Of a DNA stretch of 64,000 nucleotides, positions 62,214 through 64,000 are shown one piece after another (within the stretch, counting starts at the first letter, position 1; every line of letters begins with the position of its first letter). A model generated the notes under the pieces. It did no database searches. It saw only the letters and a list, made by a program, of their open reading frames with translations, and was not told the DNA's origin. Source of the DNA: Paenisporosarcina sp050269735 (GTDB lineage Bacteria > Bacillota > Bacilli > Bacillales_A > Planococcaceae); contig NZ_JBNNIX010000002.1 in assembly GCF_050269735.1 (NCBI RefSeq), positions 124,001-188,000 on the forward strand, given 5' to 3'. A program made the position numbers and the translations under genes.

Positions 62214-62323
62214 AGATTCACTACCTCTCATTTTTTCATATCTTATACTAAAGTTAAAAAGACAGCCCACACTATGAGTTCCTCATATTTTTATATTTGG
62301 CATCAAATTGTCCATCATGAAAA

Positions 62324-63274
62324 TTATTTTTTACTGACGTTTGTTTCATACACTAGCAAAGAGGATTGATCATCGTCTGGTACAGCGTACATTTTTAGTC
62401 CCTGTTTTGTATTTTCAAGAAATACTGGATTTCGTGTCACAACATGTCCATGAGGAGAATAGAGAGTAATTGGCAGTTCATGAATCGTATCCATTGTTTT
62501 CATATCCAGTAAGGCTAGTCCGCCCAGTTCGTATTTAGCGGTGGAAGATCCTTGCTGTGGCAATTCAGTAATACCGCTGCATATCATGTTATCTTTTCCT
62601 GCATTCTCGCAATCTTGATAATCGATAAAGTGGCTAGGATTGTTTGATTTACGGAGTATTTTTCCTTTTTCATTAAACTCATAAAACGTCCTCGAACCCC
62701 AGCTAACAGCTTTTAGGTTTCCTTGTTTTCCATCACGAAGTATTCCACCAATGTGGTCATTTGTACGGAACATTTCCTGGGAATTCATTTCTTTTGGATT
62801 TACTTTATATATGATTGACTTGCTGTTTGGACGATACTCTGCAACAGATACCCAGATTGATTTACCATCATAAGCAATCCCTCCAGGATGGTACATATTA
62901 CCTTCGCCAAGCTTTATATCCTTTAAGAGCTTTCCATCTTTGTTAAATACAAATAAGTGTCCGATGCCCTTACCAGGTGTACGATCGTAACCATTATGAG
63001 GCTGATCATATTTTACAGGTTTTTCAATGATTTCTACAGAAGACATGTAATACAACTCTCCGATTTTCGTCATTCCTTGTGGATGAAACGTGTTAAACTG
63101 CAAATCAACTTTCTCTTTTTCTTCCCATTTATTATTGCGAGTAAGTTGTTGAAATTCCCCTACCAGTTGTTTACTTTCTTTACCGAAATCAAGAGATTCA
63201 GGATATGCAAACGCTGTTGTTGTTACCGTTCCGATGGTTAAAGCCGTAACTAGTGAAAAAATCACTTTTTTCAT
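62324..63274 (-). CDS. Secreted DUF6454-type beta-propeller protein
   Basis: A 316-residue protein with a signal peptide (about 1-23, ending AFA). The mature part is made of repeated beta-rich units of about 40 residues (HPQGMTKIGELYYMSS, HPGGIAYDGKSIWVS, GGILRDGKQGNLKAVSWG), the pattern of a six-bladed propeller like SMP-30/strictosidine synthase proteins; it fits DUF6454. Function unknown. GAGGAGG precedes two adjacent ATGs (63277 and 63274). Confidence 0.8.
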   Translation of the reverse strand: MKKVIFSLVTALTIGTVTTTAFAYPESLDFGKESKQLVGEFQQLTRNNKWEEKEKVDLQFNTFHPQGMTKIGELYYMSSVEIIEKPVKYDQPHNGYDRTPGKGIGHLFVFNKDGKLLKDIKLGEGNMYHPGGIAYDGKSIWVSVAEYRPNSKSIIYKVNPKEMNSQEMFRTNDHIGGILRDGKQGNLKAVSWGSRTFYEFNEKGKILRKSNNPSHFIDYQDCENAGKDNMICSGITELPQQGSSTAKYELGGLALLDMKTMDTIHELPITLYSPHGHVVTRNPVFLENTKQGLKMYAVPDDDQSSLLVYETNVSKK

Positions 63275-63277
63275 CAT

Positions 63278-63680
63278 CCATCCTCCTCATTATCAAGTGG
63301 TTAAAAAAGTATTATGTCATTAAAGCAGTAGTAAAATTGTTTCGTCAACATGATGTTTACCTTTACCTAAAGGTGCTTTTACATTAATTGAATCTCATTA
63401 TAGTTGCGGGCTCAATCCTTCAGGATTCACTTGGTTGCCCCCTTTGTTATATATGTCCTCTTTACCTTACTAAAGAAATATTAAGTGTGAGTAATTTTTG
63501 TATTAGATAATTGTAATTGTTCGATTACAAAAAGGTTACCTCTTTGAAAAAATAGCCATCCTTTCGAAAATCATCACTTCAGTTAAATTAGAAGTATGGC
63601 AAATTTGATTATACACTTGTTTTATTTGTTATAAATTGGTAACACTTTAATGAACATAGTATTAATAATCAAGCCTAGTT
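63278..63680. other. Intergenic region without recognisable gene
   Basis: AT-rich. It has a short hairpin near 63412-63425 (AATCC and GGATT arms) and another with TGTAAT and ATTACA arms near 63511-63526. Neither is followed by a T-run. I see no gene or riboswitch. Confidence 0.5.
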
Positions 63681-63917
63681 ATGGGATTACATGTTCTGGT
63701 TTCCAATTTTTTTGTGATTGTTATTTTAGTTATAATGGCGTCAGCTGGTAAGAAAGGAATGGCTGGAATTAGTTTAATGACCGTGATAAGTATTTTGGGA
63801 CCATCCTCTCTTGTGGATGCTCATTTTCTTTACTGTGCAGTTGTGGGCTTTGTTCGTCGTTACTTTTTTCCAAAGAGACCGTTGGAGAAAGTTCGAAAAA
63901 CATTATGTTCCCACTAA
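63681..63917 (+). CDS. Small hypothetical membrane protein, doubtful
   Basis: A 78-residue frame with two hydrophobic segments (about 8-20 and 27-60) and a basic end. No ribosome site is visible before the ATG and I do not recognise the sequence, so it may be a degraded or chance frame. The last 83 bases of the window hold nothing I can support. Confidence 0.25.
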   Translation: MGLHVLVSNFFVIVILVIMASAGKKGMAGISLMTVISILGPSSLVDAHFLYCAVVGFVRRYFFPKRPLEKVRKTLCSH

Positions 63918-64000
63918 AAAGGAGTCACTACATTCCCACTTAACTAAATGTCATCATATTTATTCTTTATTTTTTGTAATGACGTAGAAATTCTAGATGA

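Overview
The window looks like the chromosome of a low-GC Gram-positive bacterium of the Bacillales, most likely a Planococcaceae member (Sporosarcina / Lysinibacillus / Psychrobacillus type). Reasons are strong AGGAGG-type ribosome sites with frequent GTG and TTG starts, YpsA, a T-box leader, perfect CcpA (cre) sites, a FruR-FruK-FruA operon facing ptsHI, and phenylalanine dehydrogenases, an enzyme known classically from Sporosarcina ureae and Lysinibacillus sphaericus. No plasmid or prophage core genes, rRNA, tRNA or CRISPR array were seen.

Layout. 1-3.5 kb: end of a membrane transporter, ypsA, and an M3 oligopeptidase. 3.5-14 kb: phenylacetate (paa) degradation cluster (paaABCD, EthD-like protein, two crotonases, aldehyde dehydrogenase, paaH, paaJ, a third crotonase, paaX). 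14-19 kb: an extra HpaB-type monooxygenase, a lone AT-rich gene, a VOC protein, a PaaY/YtoA hexapeptide protein and a flavin oxidoreductase. 19.4-30 kb: two phenylalanine dehydrogenases around an FlK-like thioesterase, a complete 2-oxoacid dehydrogenase complex (E1 alpha, E1 beta, E2, E3), and a TrpXYZ-like ABC importer. 30-37.8 kb: 4-hydroxyphenylacetate meta-cleavage cluster (hpaG1, G2, F, B, C, a DapA-type aldolase, hpaE, hpaD). 37.8-47 kb: a four-gene ATP-grasp/DUF350 operon, a YhgE/Pip membrane protein, a hydrolase, an ABC exporter, and small proteins. 47-53 kb: ptsHI and the fructose PTS operon. 53-64 kb: accessory genes, including a T-box-controlled acetyltransferase/methyltransferase pair, a tiny holin-like type I toxin with an antisense RNA, a LAGLIDADG endonuclease, an ECF sigma/anti-sigma pair, a decayed MFS transporter, and two secreted proteins.

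How the genes may work together. Genes from about 3.9 to 37.7 kb read as one aromatic amino acid catabolic island. The proposed route is: the importer brings in Phe/Tyr; the two dehydrogenases deaminate them to arylpyruvates; the dedicated 2-oxoacid dehydrogenase converts these to arylacetyl-CoA. Phenylacetyl-CoA then enters the Paa epoxidase pathway directly, with no need for the missing PaaK ligase. 4-Hydroxyphenylacetyl-CoA must be released as free acid before HpaBC can use it, and the FlK-like thioesterase encoded between the two dehydrogenases is the obvious candidate. The two dehydrogenases differ at the position known to discriminate Phe from Tyr (Val versus Asn). This branch-point design is the most interesting system in the window; it is an inference from gene content and residues, not a demonstrated pathway.

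Start codons were chosen by ribosome-site spacing and are stated where they differ from the longest open frame. Promoters, operators and hairpins were found by eye.
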